This document shows positions 22,659 through 35,078 of a stretch of 64,000 nucleotides of DNA, piece by piece. Position 1 is the stretch's first letter. The number at the start of each line of letters is the position of its first letter. The stretch is taken from positions 6,466,501 through 6,530,500 of the forward strand of contig JAQFVV010000030.1 of NCBI GenBank assembly GCA_028023455.1, read 5' to 3'. A model generated the notes under the pieces. It was given only the letters and a program-made list of their open reading frames with translations, was not told the DNA's origin and made no database searches. Made by a program: the position numbers and the translations under genes. The stretch comes from Epiperipatus broadwayi (taxonomy: Eukaryota > Onychophora > Udeonychophora > Euonychophora > Peripatidae).

Positions 22659-23049
22659 TTATATCTCCTAACTTCAACTAACTTTAATTCTAAAAGAGGG
22701 TGATAAATAAAGCATTGTGTAACAGTAGTAAAGTGCATGGATGATTTAATATTATGTGATATACATTTGGCAACGCGATAAGAAAATATTAGTTATTATA
22801 CTTCTTAAAGAAGAACAGCTAAATTATTTGATGGAAAAAAGATATTTACTTTAGGATACTATTTCCTTCTTTTTTTAAAAAAAAAATATCTAGTGTTTAT
22901 CTCCAGTCAAAACTCAGAGATAAAACATGAGCTTAGATCAGAGTGACAAAATAATTAATTTAAAAGTATGAAACGAAAAAAAAAAGCGAAGTTAAAATTT
23001 AATAAACTGAAAAGTTAATAAAATTATAATATACTTATATGTGAATTCA

Positions 23050-23142
23050 TTGTTTTTTTTCTTACGTGTCATAACATTGGCCGGGAAGCGAACCGGCTAA
23101 CCCGGGGCAGCTGTGCTGACCTCTCGACCACCAATGCTTGAC
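23050..23142 (-). mobile_element. tRNA-derived SINE, internally deleted
   Basis: On the minus strand GTCAAGCATTGGTGGTCGAG is followed by AGGTCAGCACAGCTG and then CCCCGGGTTAGCCGGTTCGC, so the anticodon arm is missing. The end is ATGTTATGACACGTAAG plus A tail. Confidence 0.85.
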
Positions 23143-23714
23143 TTAATTCCTTAAATTATCTCTATAAGTAAATACCTACTTTTGAAATATTCCAATCAAT
23201 AATTATCAATACTATCTGAAAAGTTTTATTATTGTTCATTGGAAAATTAGGAATTAGAGCAAAATTATAACTTAATACATGATGAAAATCAATATTGTAT
23301 TTATTGTAAGTGAATAAATTAAAATAATCTAAAATTTAGAAATTATTATTTCTGAATGCTTTACGTTATATAAATGTCTAACTTTAAATAGATTATATCT
23401 TACTAGAAATATATAATAAATTATACATTATAAAAATATGATAACGTCAAGATTTTATAAATTTCTACTTTGCTTATGCATATATTTCTAAGAATATTTT
23501 TTTTCGCATTATGATTTTCCAGCTGAAACATTAAATGATTTTCAAGATAATTTTGAATATAAGATTATGATCTCCATGGCTAGCTTTAATATAAGAGTTA
23601 TTTTAACTTCATAGGTTTCCTTAAATCTCATTACTTTGGTTCAATTGATTTAAAAAGCTTATTATGTGTTATTTGCATATACTAATGTTCCAGATGGCTT
23701 TAGAATTTTGGAAG
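23143..23714. other. AT-rich stretch, nothing recognised
   Basis: No gene or element supported. Confidence 0.5.
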
Positions 23715-24018
23715 ATTATTTAGTTAATATTAGAAGACAAAGATAAAATGAGAGGTTTCCACATAGCTGGAATACCTTGTGCTTTGTCAGCCCTATTTAA
23801 ACCAGTAGGTCTCTTTAATACTTCAATTGACTCTCTCGTGGTTCTTAAATTATACCTTTCCAAATTAGCAAGTATTTTTGCATTGTCAAAATCAGGTTTG
23901 TGACCAATTTCTAAAAAATGGAAAGTAAAAACTGATGTCTTAAATTTCTGATTAAAAGCATTTATATGTTCCTTAATTCTGACATTTATTCATCTATTAG
24001 ACTGGCCTACATAGCTTC
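23715..24018 (-). pseudogene. Penelope-like element 3 fragment, GIY-YIG endonuclease (minus arm)
   Basis: Read on the minus strand from 24018. SYVGQSNR is the second half of a GIY-YIG nuclease signature. A stop follows, then VRIKEHINAFNQKFKTS, LEIGHKPDFDNAKILANLER and ESIEVLKRP. These blocks follow the usual order of PLE endonucleases (YIGQT, RIKEH, GH, ES). It forms the left half of a palindrome whose centre is about 24018-24024. Confidence 0.7.
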
Positions 24019-24019
24019 C

Positions 24020-24480
24020 TGAGAAGTCTAATAGATGAATAAATGACAGAATTAAGGAACATATAAATGTTTTTAATCAGAAATTTAAGACATCAAGTTT
24101 TACTTCCCATTTTTTAAAAATTGGTCACAAACCTGATTTTGACAATGCAAAAATACTTGCTAATTTGTAAAGGTGTGATTTAAAAATCATGAGAGAGTCA
24201 ATTGAAATATTAAAGAGACCTACTGGTTTAAATAGGGCTGATGAAGCACAATATATTCCAGCTATGTGGAAACTTCTCATTTTATCTCTGTCTTCTAATA
24301 TTAACTTAAAATTAATAGGTGAAAAAACTGAGGCAAATAAACATTTTGATAAGCCTCATATTGTGAATGCTGAACTACTTCAAGTTGAATCTCATTTCTC
24401 ATCATGCACTTGTTCATGTTACTGTTTGAGATCTAACGATTTTTCTTTCAAAAGTCAACCTTGACAATGGCAGATACTAG
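24020..24480 (+). pseudogene. Penelope-like element 3 fragment, GIY-YIG endonuclease (plus arm)
   Basis: Mirror copy of 23715-24018, about 90 % alike by eye. It continues to an open stretch at 24189-24464 (91 codons) with ESIEILKRPTGLNRADEAQ and PAMWKLLILSLSSN. The amino-terminal half of the nuclease and the reverse transcriptase are absent, so the pair is a dead head-to-head inverted insertion. Confidence 0.7.
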
Positions 24481-24665
24481 TTCATTGAAATATCAGTTTG
24501 TAATGCAAAATAACATATGGTTTAGTCCCAAAAATAATAATTTTATCTATATCATATAACTGTAAAAACATTAAATATATATATATATAATGAGTGTGTT
24601 AATAGCTCTAAACAAATGCCTGAAGAGAAAGCATTTAAAATTGCTATCAAGAATTATCTCTATCT

Positions 24666-24702
24666 AAATCGGTTTTGGGCTATGGCTCTCTTCAGTAAGG
24701 CA
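24666..24702 (-). ncRNA. Hammerhead ribozyme-like motif B4a (decayed)
   Basis: CTGAAGA, stem II GAGC/GCCC with one mismatch, AAAA in place of GAAA, and ACCGATTT in the stem III and cleavage region. Likely inactive. Confidence 0.5.
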
Positions 24703-25077
24703 TTAAGATATTCAGACACTAGATCCAAAATACCAACTCATTTGCAGCATTTATCTGATACATAACTATTAAGTAGAAAACCTGAAATTTTCAGATATCT
24801 ATATGTCCTCAAATCTAGCTATCTAACTTAAACAGCCATATGGGACTGAATAAAGTTGAGATACACCATATATTAATAGCTTTAGCAATATAACACTATC
24901 AAGTCTCAAAAACAAAACCATAATAGTAAGAAAATCAAGTCATACATCATGTGACTTAAATTAATAAGCTTGTACTACAAATGTAATATAATGAGCATGC
25001 TAATAGCTCTAAGCAAGGTTTTCCAATAAATGCCAAAAGAGAAAGCATTTAAAATCTCTATCTAGAATTATCCCTAT

Positions 25078-25117
25078 CTCCAAACCAGTTTCGAGCTAAT
25101 GGCTCTCATCAGTGAGG
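25078..25117 (-). ncRNA. Hammerhead ribozyme motif B4b (canonical core)
   Basis: On the minus strand: CTGATGA joins directly to stem II GAGC/GCTC (loop CATTA), then GAAAC, TGGT and cleavage base T in GTT. Stem I CCTCA faces TGGAG with four pairs including one G-U. ACTGGT is self-complementary allowing G-U pairs, so cleavage would be favoured in a dimer. Confidence 0.75.
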
Positions 25118-25392
25118 TGCTATGATATTCAGACACTAGATTCAAAATACCAACTCAAGCACAGCATTTATCTAATAATTAACTATTAAGTTGAAAACCT
25201 GAAATTTTCACATATCTGTATGTTTCAAATCTAGCTATCTAACTTAAATAATCATATGAAACTGAACAAAATTCAGATACCCCATATATTAACAGCTTAA
25301 GCAATATAATGTCGTCAAAGCCTCAAAAGTAAAACTATAAAAGTAAGAAAATTAAGTCATACATCACATCACTTAATAAGCTTGTACTACAA

Positions 25393-25545
25393 ATGGATAA
25401 TTCTAGATAGAGATTTTAAATGCTCTCTCTTCTGGAATTTATTGGAAAAGCTTGTTTAGAGCTATTAGCATGCTCATTATATTACATTTGTAGTACAAGC
25501 TTATTAAATTAAGTCATGTGATGTATGACTTGATTTTTTTAATAT
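25393..25545 (+). mobile_element. Family B fragment, inverted to its neighbour
   Basis: Plus-strand end portion of the unit: TCTAGATAGAGATTTTAAAT, CTGGAATTTATTGGAAAAGC, AGAGCTATTAGCATGCTCAT, AAGTCATGTGATGTATGACT. It forms an inverted repeat with 24985-25080. Confidence 0.7.
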
Positions 25546-28400
25546 ATATATTGTAACAGTCAAGTTTGTACATTCACGTAACAGAATTCAGAATCCAAGC
25601 AAAAGAGACTGAAGCTAACCAGACTAGGACTGTGACATCCCAAGTCCGACCACACTTCAACTCGTAAGCCAGGATTCCAAGACTCAAGACTCCACGAATG
25701 ACCACCTTGAAATTACACGTAGTATACCTCTTTCCACATGGCCGACATAGGTCACGGAGAAGCAATAAGACTCTGATAATTAAAAGAGAGGTTCTTAATC
25801 GACTAAAATATATCACTAATCTAATTTAAATTAATGCATAGTTTTCACATATATAGGCTATAAATAATAATTAGAATTGGATTGAATTAGATCAATAATG
25901 AGACAGAGAATGAAATACATTAAATTAATTATATATTTATTTACAATTGGCATGAAATTGATAAAGTTTTACATATTTTAGCGTCGTATGTACGCAAACA
26001 TTGGTTGGATAAGAGAACACATTGTCTTTTTATATACAATTCAAAATAGCTTTATCTAAATAATTTCATTAAATTTTCATAACTGGGTTTAACATATGCA
26101 CCCATATTATGAATTGCTTTACAACTGATACATATTTAATCACTACGTTATGTCTAAATCACGTGAAGCCAAATCCTATTATATTGGTGGCTGTTATATA
26201 AATAATTATATTGAACTTTCATCATGAATTCATTTACTAAAATATACAATATAATTTAATAACGAGCGCATAAACCAGCTCAAGTAATGATCGATCGAAC
26301 ATGGCTTTCGAGAGAAAATTTCAGAATGCTGAAAGCGTTATGTTAATTAAGGTGGGAGAGTTGGCTGCATAAGATTTTACCAATGTGGTATGGCACAGGT
26401 AAACAATAATAGGGAAAGTCGCTCTGTGGATGGATGAAATAACTTCAGGGTTCTTGCGACAAACGCCGGTACCCTCGCCGTGCTCCATCTTGAGATACAT
26501 ATATTACGTATAGCAGCAAAATGAGAATATTTTTATAAAATAATATCACATCCGCCAAGCAAAGAATAGTATATTTCATACTATGAAATACGAGTTAATA
26601 GCATATTAGCTCTATCAAATTGGAACCAACTCTTGTATAGCCTGATATTAAATGTCTATGCTACTAAAGGGAATATTAATACATCTGTACTTTGACATGC
26701 TCGATCTATTAAGTTACTTATAGATAATAAATATTTAAGGAGGGAAAGTATATTTCTATGGACTTAAGAATTTAAATGTCAAATATACTTATAAATACGA
26801 TCAAGGCTAAATTTAATTCTAAATAAAACTATAAGGTTAAGTTTTTAACTGGTTGATCAAAAGAGCCACATTTCACATATTAAATCATTTAAATAATAAA
26901 AAAATAGGATTTTGAAACAGCACAGAAAGTTGACACTATAAACAAATTACACAAAGATTTTCAAATAATATCTTCTTAAAATATACATGAAATTAGTGCC
27001 CACTGTTTCGAAATATTGGCATATGAAATATAAAAGCATTTAATTAAAGTAAGCAAAGAAATATAGACACAACCGCAGTGATATAACTTTAAACTAAATA
27101 ATTTACTTTGAAGTGAATGGAAAATATAAATAAGTCAGATTATTTAAACTTTAACACATTAAATTTTGATAGTAATTGACATATTTAAAATATTAATTAA
27201 ATGGATTTAAGTTTTGGTTACATATTAGTTTTATAATTATTTTCAAAAGAGAGTTAGCTAACTTATATAGATATATTTACATTTACACAGAATTACACAG
27301 AGCTCTGCGGTTTGAAAAATAAAACAGTACCGGTATTATTTATCTGGATTGCAAGTTCTTGTTGTAGGTTTGGTCAGTTTTACTGGGTGGCTGGTGGCAT
27401 CATCTTTCCCATTCTGTTAGGCTTATCTCTGCTAGCGGCATGATGGTGGTTTAGGCATTTTGACGAGAGAAACCCCATTCTCTCGTGGAGTAACAGCAAC
27501 AAGATGCCCGCTTTTCACCGGACATGTTAAACATTAACAATTGTGAAGACTGGCTGCAATTCTCACTAACAATATGGCTGTCATGTTAAAATACAGAGTA
27601 TTTATATTATTTTCCTTATCGGAATCTATCGCCTCAAGACTCACTAAACTCAGGAATTTAATTAAATATTTTTCAATTTATAATCCAGATCTTAGATAAC
27701 TTATGTTAGAAACATTCCATAAGCTATTATTATAATTAAGATTTTTCGTTGCAAACAATTGTCCAATTTAGATTTTAAAATAACTTAATCTTATCTAAGG
27801 AGATTTTAATTAGTAAATTTTTAACTAGTTTTACTTTTTACGAATTCCAGGTGTGGTCATTAATGACATTTGTTTACAACCAGAAATCTTTTTAATTACT
27901 TGACCAGTTTTTTATTTTTATCTTACATTTAATAGAGACTCTTCTTATTTAAAAACAACCTTTTAACATTTTTTTAAAATGCAAACCTTTTTACATATTT
28001 ATTTAAAATAATTTACAAACATATTTTGATATAGCTTTTAAATATATTTTTGAGAAACTTTTTCCCTGAAATATATTTAAAACAAGAAATCTTTTAACAA
28101 TTTTTAAAGACATTTAATATTATTTTTAGATAATGGCTTTTACATATTTTAAAATCATGTCTTTCTTCTATATAGCACAGATTATATATCCACATACGAA
28201 ATTACAATATTAACAAACAAAATTAATAATTTACTTCTAACTTAAATAATATAACGAACATTTTTAGAAATATTAAATAAATTTAGTACGCTATAATTTT
28301 ACTAATCCTATCTAATTATAGCATTGGTTCATACGTAAACATATAATACTGTTTATACAGACATGAACGAATTTTAAATTTATTAACATTTAAATAGGTT
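25546..28400. other. Unassigned region with three GC-richer patches
   Basis: GC-richer segments lie at 25560-25790 (AAGTCCGACCACACTTCAAC), 26260-26500 (CAAACGCCGGTACCCTCGCC) and 27290-27560 (CTGCTAGCGGCATGATGGTG). They have no readable protein longer than about 80 codons and no motif I know. They could be parts of one old element or of host non-coding exons. The open frame at 25574-25816 (minus) is not convincing. Confidence 0.35.
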
Positions 28401-31400
28401 CGAACTTAGCACAGATGAGAGTGTCATTAGGTTTGATGGTGACACGATAGGGGCTTAGAAAGTTATCATTTCAATATATGGTAATAGAATGTACCCACTA
28501 ACCAATTAATTAATCAAGCTCACATGTGGTAATAGTATACCTTGCAACCACTAATAAATAATTAGGCTGCATGTTGCAAGGCACCAAATGTAGTAGAACA
28601 TATAACATATGTATGAAGAGATGCAATTGCCTTAAATGTTGGGTTGCAAAATGTGATGGAATGTCCAATTGCCTTAATGATTGATAACCACAAATATAAT
28701 AAAAATCCCCAATTGGGATACCAAATGTAATAGAATATAGTATACATATAAATAGAAATGAAATCACTCCAATAATTGTGGGCTAATTGAAATGGACAAT
28801 CTATTTCTACCATTATGTATCTCAGGTTTTGATTAATTTTCATTAAAGTATAAATATAACAAGATATGAATGAATCCAATCAATGAATATAAAATACAAT
28901 GAACTAGGTTATGATGTTTAATTTTATTTGAACAAGCTATTAATTTATAAAAGTAATTGTTGATAAATTATATATACTACAGAAAACATATTACTCATAA
29001 ACGAATGTGCTTTAGTCATTAATTATATTGTTACTTTGGCTAGCCATGTATAAAATAAACCTGGATATTAAAGAACATTGACTAAGATATGTTAAGTGGT
29101 TAATTCTCAGGGTTAACTTAACTAACGATTTGATTATTTACAAAATATAGATTGGAAGCAAAGGGAATTTTGTTGGATCTAACCCATATTGATAAACAAG
29201 ATTAAATATGATTTAATATCCCAATTAATGAAGGCTTAAATGAGTGAATAACCAAAACTTGATATTTCCATTTAGTTGATTGTGAACCTACATATTAACT
29301 AATGACTCCTGCACTAAAAAGAGAAAATAAAATATTAATAAATTTTAAATGAAAACACCAAGTCATTGCTTATAAATAAATGATATATACTTTATTCTTA
29401 AATTGTGGTTTGATCTTTTAAAATAGTAATAAATATATGTAACAACAAATGTAAAATCAGTTGGCTTTTCAAATTTTCAATTTTGTTAAACATAAGTCAA
29501 AGATAAATATTTATGGGCATTAAATATGAACTGAATTTTATGTTTGTGTAAGAATCATCCATTAGTTTTATACATAAAACTGTAATAAAAAAATATATAA
29601 CTGGTAAATTAATAATAGCGTGTTGAGCTAATAATTTAAAATCATAGATGTGTTTCTTAAGGCTGGATCATCTAAAAGGCAACAACACAAAATATAATAA
29701 GAATTTTTTCCCACTAAGCTATGTCTATATATCTCTATCATGAGCATAAAATATCTACATTTATTATTTAAATAAGGCTTCTATCTTAGCCTGCAAAATT
29801 CAATATTCCATTTATGACTTCTTTGACTTGGGATTTATTAAATATCTACCATGAAATATACATATTTATAAACTATATTATACCATTTTTAGAGACAAGC
29901 CAAATACATATCAAAATAACTCCTAAATAACGCACATGAGAATGTCAACTTACAATTCCAATGTTAAATAATTATAACCTGACCTATCCTCTTAAAACAC
30001 ATATGATAAAAGATTATAATAATCAAATGGTTAAGAAAATTTATTTAAAAAAATGATAAAATTTGGAGACATAAATTTATTATGTTGTATATTTATATAA
30101 ATGATTCCATGCAAGAAATAATGCTTTGTTTATTCTTCAATTCAACCTATACACGCATTTATTATTTGGTGTTTACATATATACATATAATATATTTACT
30201 TTATCACAACAAATTTCGTTAGCCACTGAAATATAATATCTACAATTAATATTTTTTTAAAACTTAGAATTTACTGACTTGTTTAAGCTATTTACATATG
30301 TAAGATTAAGATTAAAGACAAAAAATTTAATTATTAAATCGCCTTTAATCTTTTGCCAGTTCGGACAAATTATTTTGTCTTTTGGTCAATTCAGCCCCTG
30401 GTGAATTTTTTCATAAGTTTTATATGTTAAAATGCATGTGAAACAGTACATTTTATTATAAAAAAAATTGCCTGAAAAAAGTGCAAAATTCAAAATTCCC
30501 ACTCTTACAATAGACATAAGTCCCTCTCTGACATGTCCAGCTATTGTCTGTTGACATGGGTGTAAAACATTTGGTGTTTTATCACATCAAAGTTTTTAAT
30601 CATGCAAAAACATGTTTATTTGTGAATTTATTACAGTTTTAGATATTTTAAAAAAATAATTTACACTATATTTAGTAGATATCAAAAAATATAAATTATT
30701 TAATAACTTATTTTGACTTGAAATACAATATTTTCAAAAATATAACATTATATTAGCAGCTACTGTAAATATGGTCTGAAGCAAATTAGAAGACAAGCTA
30801 TGACATAAACAAACTACTTTATTTACGAGTAAAGAAAATATAATTTTGCAATAAATATTCAAAAATTTAAACATTTAAAGCATAATTTGTTAGATATAAG
30901 AGAAATAAATAATTATACATTTCAAATGCTTAAAAATAATAAAAATTAAGAAATATTTCATTGATTTTATAACTGAAAATAATCTTTCTAGAAGTGTGAT
31001 GTATAACTTCTTTGTTTTGATTATGGTCTAATTTTTTTAATATTTACAGAAACAAAATGTGAACATTTTAAATTTATTTCAGTAATAAACACAAATATCT
31101 ATCAAATAAAGTCAAATTTATTATTTTCTGAAAAGTAATAAACCTTTTATCATATATTTTACATTGATTTGTGAGACAAAGAAACTGTCAGAAAATGCTG
31201 AAAAGTAAGCGGCATTATGCTGCATTTTGGAAAGGTTAACATTTACTTTTACCACTGTTAAATCAAAACATTAAATATATATATATATATTTACAAGCAT
31301 TATATATATCTTTGTAAATTTAATATTTTACGAAAAACTTATATTTAAATGATAATGATTGGTTAAATTTCAAGTTACTATATACATGTAACATCTATCT

Positions 31401-32100
31401 TAAAATGTTTTGTAAAATAAAACAAATAAGTTTTATAATAAAGAAAATTAGAAATAAAAAAATTCAACAAATGAATAGATAAATTGATTAGTTTTAGTTA
31501 CTCCACTGCAAACTTTTCCATTGTTTTCAGTCTCTTGTTTACTTTAAATAATTTAAGTATTGGTTTCATTTCATAGAATGTGAAATAATTTTTAAAGAAT
31601 ATTTACATATTAGCAATGCGTGAATTTATAGACTTTTTAAATAAAACAATTAATTCCTGGCATTCTCTTCATATTCAGCTGTAGAAATAAATCGATTTGG
31701 ATATTAAGCTTAGGATCATTAAAAGAATCTTAAAAGTTAAAAAATAGCTATTTTTTTTAGATTTGCTTACAAATTCTGACTTGGTGATAAACCGCGTATT
31801 TCACTGGATGTTAATAATGAAATAAGATAGACACAGGGTGGGAATTGCCCTTGGAAAGTAAAGTTTACTTAACTGATCATTTTGATGTTATATCTTGGTC
31901 CAGTAGCTGCTATATTTATATCATAGGAAGAATTTGTGGAATAGACAAAATAAAGTTATGGCTTCTTTCTTTCTGCTTTATGGCGATTCCCCCTCTTTGT
32001 TGCTATAGTAATCTTTTTTTCTATTGTTACAACCCATATGCTGACTTTAAAATCTTTAACACTGCAATTGCTGATTTGAAAATATTAAGATAAAAAAATA
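28401..32100. other. AT-rich stretch, nothing recognised
   Basis: Short internally repeated words occur at 28540-28760 (CCAAATGTAGTAGAA and relatives, GCAATTGCCTTAA). A GC-richer spot lies at 30340-30410. No gene supported; the frames at 28510-28879 and 31845-32093 lack any family signature. Confidence 0.4.
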
Positions 32101-32520
32101 CTACTAATAATAACAAAAAAAAATATTACATAGAAATTTATTTTTGTAGTTTGCAAAATAAATAAATAAATAACAAAAATAACATTGTATTCCAAATAAT
32201 TATCAAAAGAAAAATATAATCTAATTATAACTAGCAATTTAGATGTTACTGCTTATAATTATTTATATATACATGCATATACAAATTGATATATGTCACC
32301 ATTGCTATTAAAATCTCACCATTGCAAAACAAAGCATATACCAACAATAAATAAACAAAAATAAATCAAACAACAATAACAACAATTAGACAACAATAAC
32401 AACCTATATACAAATCCTTATGTAAAAACCAAATCAAAGAGATTTTTAAAAAAAACTATAATGGCACTGCAAAAGAAAGGGTTGATCTTTTCATCCCTTA
32501 CAATATATATATATATAATT
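32101..32520. other. AT-rich, CAA-rich simple sequence
   Basis: Degenerate CAACAATAA words at 32340-32405 and a short TA run at 32504-32517. Confidence 0.5.
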
Positions 32521-32690
32521 AAGTTCCAACCAGTAACCACCTAAACATTCACAGTAAAATATAGTAATCAATATTTCTCACTGCTGTCAAGGCAACCTTC
32601 ACACCTTTTAATAGCAAGAATGGAATCCATTCTTACTAATGGTCCATTGAATATATATGGACACTTAAAGCTTGCAACTTGACTATTTTG

Positions 32691-32768
<78 letters not shown>
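32691..32768. repeat. (TA)n microsatellite
   Basis: About 39 TA units with a single C interruption. The open frame across it at 32568-32828 is a low-complexity artefact. Confidence 0.95.
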
Positions 32769-32773
<5 letters not shown>

Positions 32774-32895
32774 CAGATATAAGTATAATGTCTATACTAA
32801 ACTTAAGATTGAAGCTTGTCTTGTCCATTAAAGTTTGAAGATTTGCTATCTTAATATAAACTGAGCAATAATTGCATATATGTGTGGGAGATTGT

Positions 32896-32950
32896 GATCT
32901 AGATCAACTGATGAGTGCTGGTTCAGTACAAAATACATATATTGGAGATC
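32896..32950 (+). ncRNA. Hammerhead ribozyme-like motif E1
   Basis: Stem I: GATCT (32896-32900), a 3-base bulge, then TCAA, facing TTGG (32942-32945) and AGATC (32946-32950). CTGATGA at 32908-32914. Stem II is GTGCTG/CAGTAC with loop GTT, 6 pairs including one G-U. The next box is AAAA (G12 lost). Stem III is ATA/TAT. Position 17 is A32941. Confidence 0.7.
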
Positions 32951-33056
32951 ATTTATCTATTTCGTGTTCATGTGTATCAGTTGTGTAAAATAGAGTGCAT
33001 AACTATAGAGACCTCAAAAGTGTGAGTTCAACTCCCTTCTAATATATATATATATA

Positions 33057-34071
33057 CACCTGGGTCTCATTTTATGTGGTAGATAGGTTCCACAGAAAAC
33101 CCGCATTAAAAAAAAAGGCACAAAAATAGACTTAATTTACCTTGAAAAGTGGGGGATCGGTGCTGTAATTTTCAGAATTCACATAAAAGCAAAGCAACAA
33201 AGAAAAATTACTTTAAAATTCGCATTAAAAAAATAAGCAAATAAAGTATGACTAATAAAAAATTTCAAATATTTGAAAAAAATTGGTACATGACAAACTT
33301 TTTTTTATTAACTACAGTATTTAATTTGACATTTTTTCATACGTATTTTTGGACGATATATGGTTTCGTTTGTAAACTGGTAAGAAATCAGATTCGTCGA
33401 TGTGATGTGATGTAGCTTCTCCTTGAATGAAGTCAAGCATCTCAGCAATTATGCCCAGAGAAACTTGTTAGCCACTTTATTTTCCATTACCCACTTTAAG
33501 TTTTCCCATATTCTGCTCCATTCCATATACACAACTAGTGCCAATTTCAGTCTTGTGCTGTGTTGACAACTGATTTTTACTACTGAAATAACTTTTAAAT
33601 GTTCACATTTTGTTTCTATATTAAAAAAAATGATATCGCAATCAAAAAAAAAAGATTATACATTATCATTAGAAATATTATTTTCAGTTTATAAAATCAA
33701 TAAAATCTTCATTATTTATTTTAAAAATCTACATTATTTATTTCTGTTATACCTAAGAAAATACGTTTTAAAAGTTTAAAATTTTTGAATATTTATTGTG
33801 ATATTTTTATATGTAAGTATATCTATTATTATTATTTACTCATTAGTATAAGTGTGTTATTTATTCTAAATATAGCTTCAGGCCATATTCATGTTAGCTG
33901 CTAATATAACGTTATATTTTTGAAAAAAAAAAAAAATTTCAAGTCAAAATAAGTTATTAATAATTTAAATTTTTTGATATCTAATAAATTATGAAAAATC
34001 TTAAGAAGAAACATTAATCACATAACTTCAAAATCACATTAAAATAATCCGCATAAAACGAGACCCAGGTG
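33057..34071. mobile_element. Tigger/pogo-like MITE, second copy
   Basis: The ends are CACCTGGGTCTCATTTTATG and the complement of CACCTGGGTCTCGTTTTATG. TA precedes the left end; TG follows the right end, probably a mutated TA. Same family as 5930-6872 but in the opposite orientation and about 1.0 kb long. No transposase frame is readable. Confidence 0.75.
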
Positions 34072-34995
34072 TGTGTGTATATATATACACCAATAGTTTT
34101 GATAGCAAGTCAATACAAAACCATATTAACATTTATAAATAACGTTTTATTAGATTTATTTTAATTCAGTTTATATATAAAAATTATGTTTTTTCAAGGT
34201 GAATAGCTTCATAAACATATGTACGCACTGTTTAACTGACATGTTATGCATTTGAGAAGCTTAAAGCATATGTGAGATTTGGCAATCCTAACATTTTAAA
34301 TTATTGATTAAAAGAAATTATAGACATAATTAATAATGATAGGTTTTCATTTATTGATGACTTGATCAACAATCTGAAATATACATAAAATAATTAATCT
34401 TAAAAGAACACTTTTCTACTTTTTAATGTGGCAAATTAACTAAAAATATTTTTATAGTTCAACTGATTGGAAGACATCATTTTCAATAAACATTATAATA
34501 TATAAAATTAAAAGCATGTGAAATGCTTGAAAGAGAAGCTATAGAGAGTGCAAAGAATATTAAATGCTAAGCGCTTTCGAGGCCGTTTGCCTCATATTCA
34601 TAACATAATATAGATTATTTTATTGGATTTAACAAAGGCTATTTTCAAATTATTTTTTTTATTTCCATAGCCTTGGAATTAATAGTTGTAATTATTGATT
34701 ATAATACTATTATCTTTTAATGTGAGACTGATTGATGTTTCTTGCGGTTTATTGAACTAATGTTCTCCTATCTCATTATGAATAAAAGCTATGAAATAAT
34801 TTTTTTTACAACTTTGAGGGTTCTTAGTCGTGCAGAATCTGAAGCATATATCTCTTGTGCTTACATAGAAATACACCACTGCTTACTAAGTACTTAGATT
34901 AAAGTGAATATTCTCCATCTTGTTGATCAGCTTCACCTATTTATATAGAAATTAGATTGAAGTAAAGAAGGGTTCCCCTCTTTTCTTCCAAAATG
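34072..34995. other. AT-rich stretch, nothing recognised
   Basis: No gene or element supported. Confidence 0.5.
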
Positions 34996-35078
34996 TAAGC
35001 TTGTGGTTAAGACCTATAGAGGTCCCTACTATCACATTTTTACTTGCATATTCTTGAGGTTACGTGACTTCATTATAT
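34996..35078 (+). repeat. Dispersed repeat, copy 1
   Basis: TAAGCTTGTGGTTAAGACCT, GAGGTCCCTACT and GCATATTCTTGAGGTT match 63448-63520. The GACCT/AGGTC pair makes a small hairpin. Identity unknown. Confidence 0.65.

Larger units (their letters stand above)
22337..22815 (-). mobile_element. Family F element: 213-bp tandem pair plus inverted arm
   Basis: The block AATACTAAATCATCCATGCA occurs at 22341 and 22554, a period of 213 bp. Each unit carries a minus-strand hammerhead. From 22690 the sequence turns into the reverse complement of the left part (GTAAAGTGCATGGATGATTT), reaching a match to 22502-22540. The open frame at 22356-22703 (115 codons) only spans the repeat and is not a gene. I infer a non-autonomous HHR element in an inverted-dimer arrangement. 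Confidence 0.65.
24590..25393 (-). mobile_element. Family B units, tandem dimer
   Basis: Two direct units of about 400 bp on the minus strand (24590-24985 and 24986-25393), each with a hammerhead about 413 bp apart. Both contain GAAATTTTCA, ATACACCATATATTAATAGC and AAGTCATACATCA blocks in the same order. A direct dimer of an HHR unit is what retrozymes and PLE terminal repeats look like. Confidence 0.75.
32521..33050 (+). mobile_element. Family E element (HHR-bearing)
   Basis: 32521-32690 resembles the inverted-repeat family at 3342 (GCTGTCAAGGCAACC, ACTAATGGTCCATTGAATAT, CTTGCAACTTGACTA). A (TA)n tract follows, then 32815-33010, which is shared with 46930-47130 and carries the hammerhead motif. 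The two parts may be one element or two neighbours. Non-coding. Confidence 0.55.

Noticed and set aside
25574-25816. An 80-codon reverse-strand frame in a GC-richer patch
   Set aside because: No recognisable domain; kept only as part of an unassigned region.
28510-28879. Two overlapping reverse-strand frames of 85 and 105 codons
   Set aside because: Low-complexity hydrophobic translation, overlapping frames, no motif; consistent with chance in AT-rich DNA.
31845-32093. An 82-codon Cys- and Ile-rich frame
   Set aside because: No family signature and no signs of splicing or repeats; random open frame more likely.
32568-32828. An 86-codon membrane-like protein
   Set aside because: Half of it is a translated (TA)n microsatellite.
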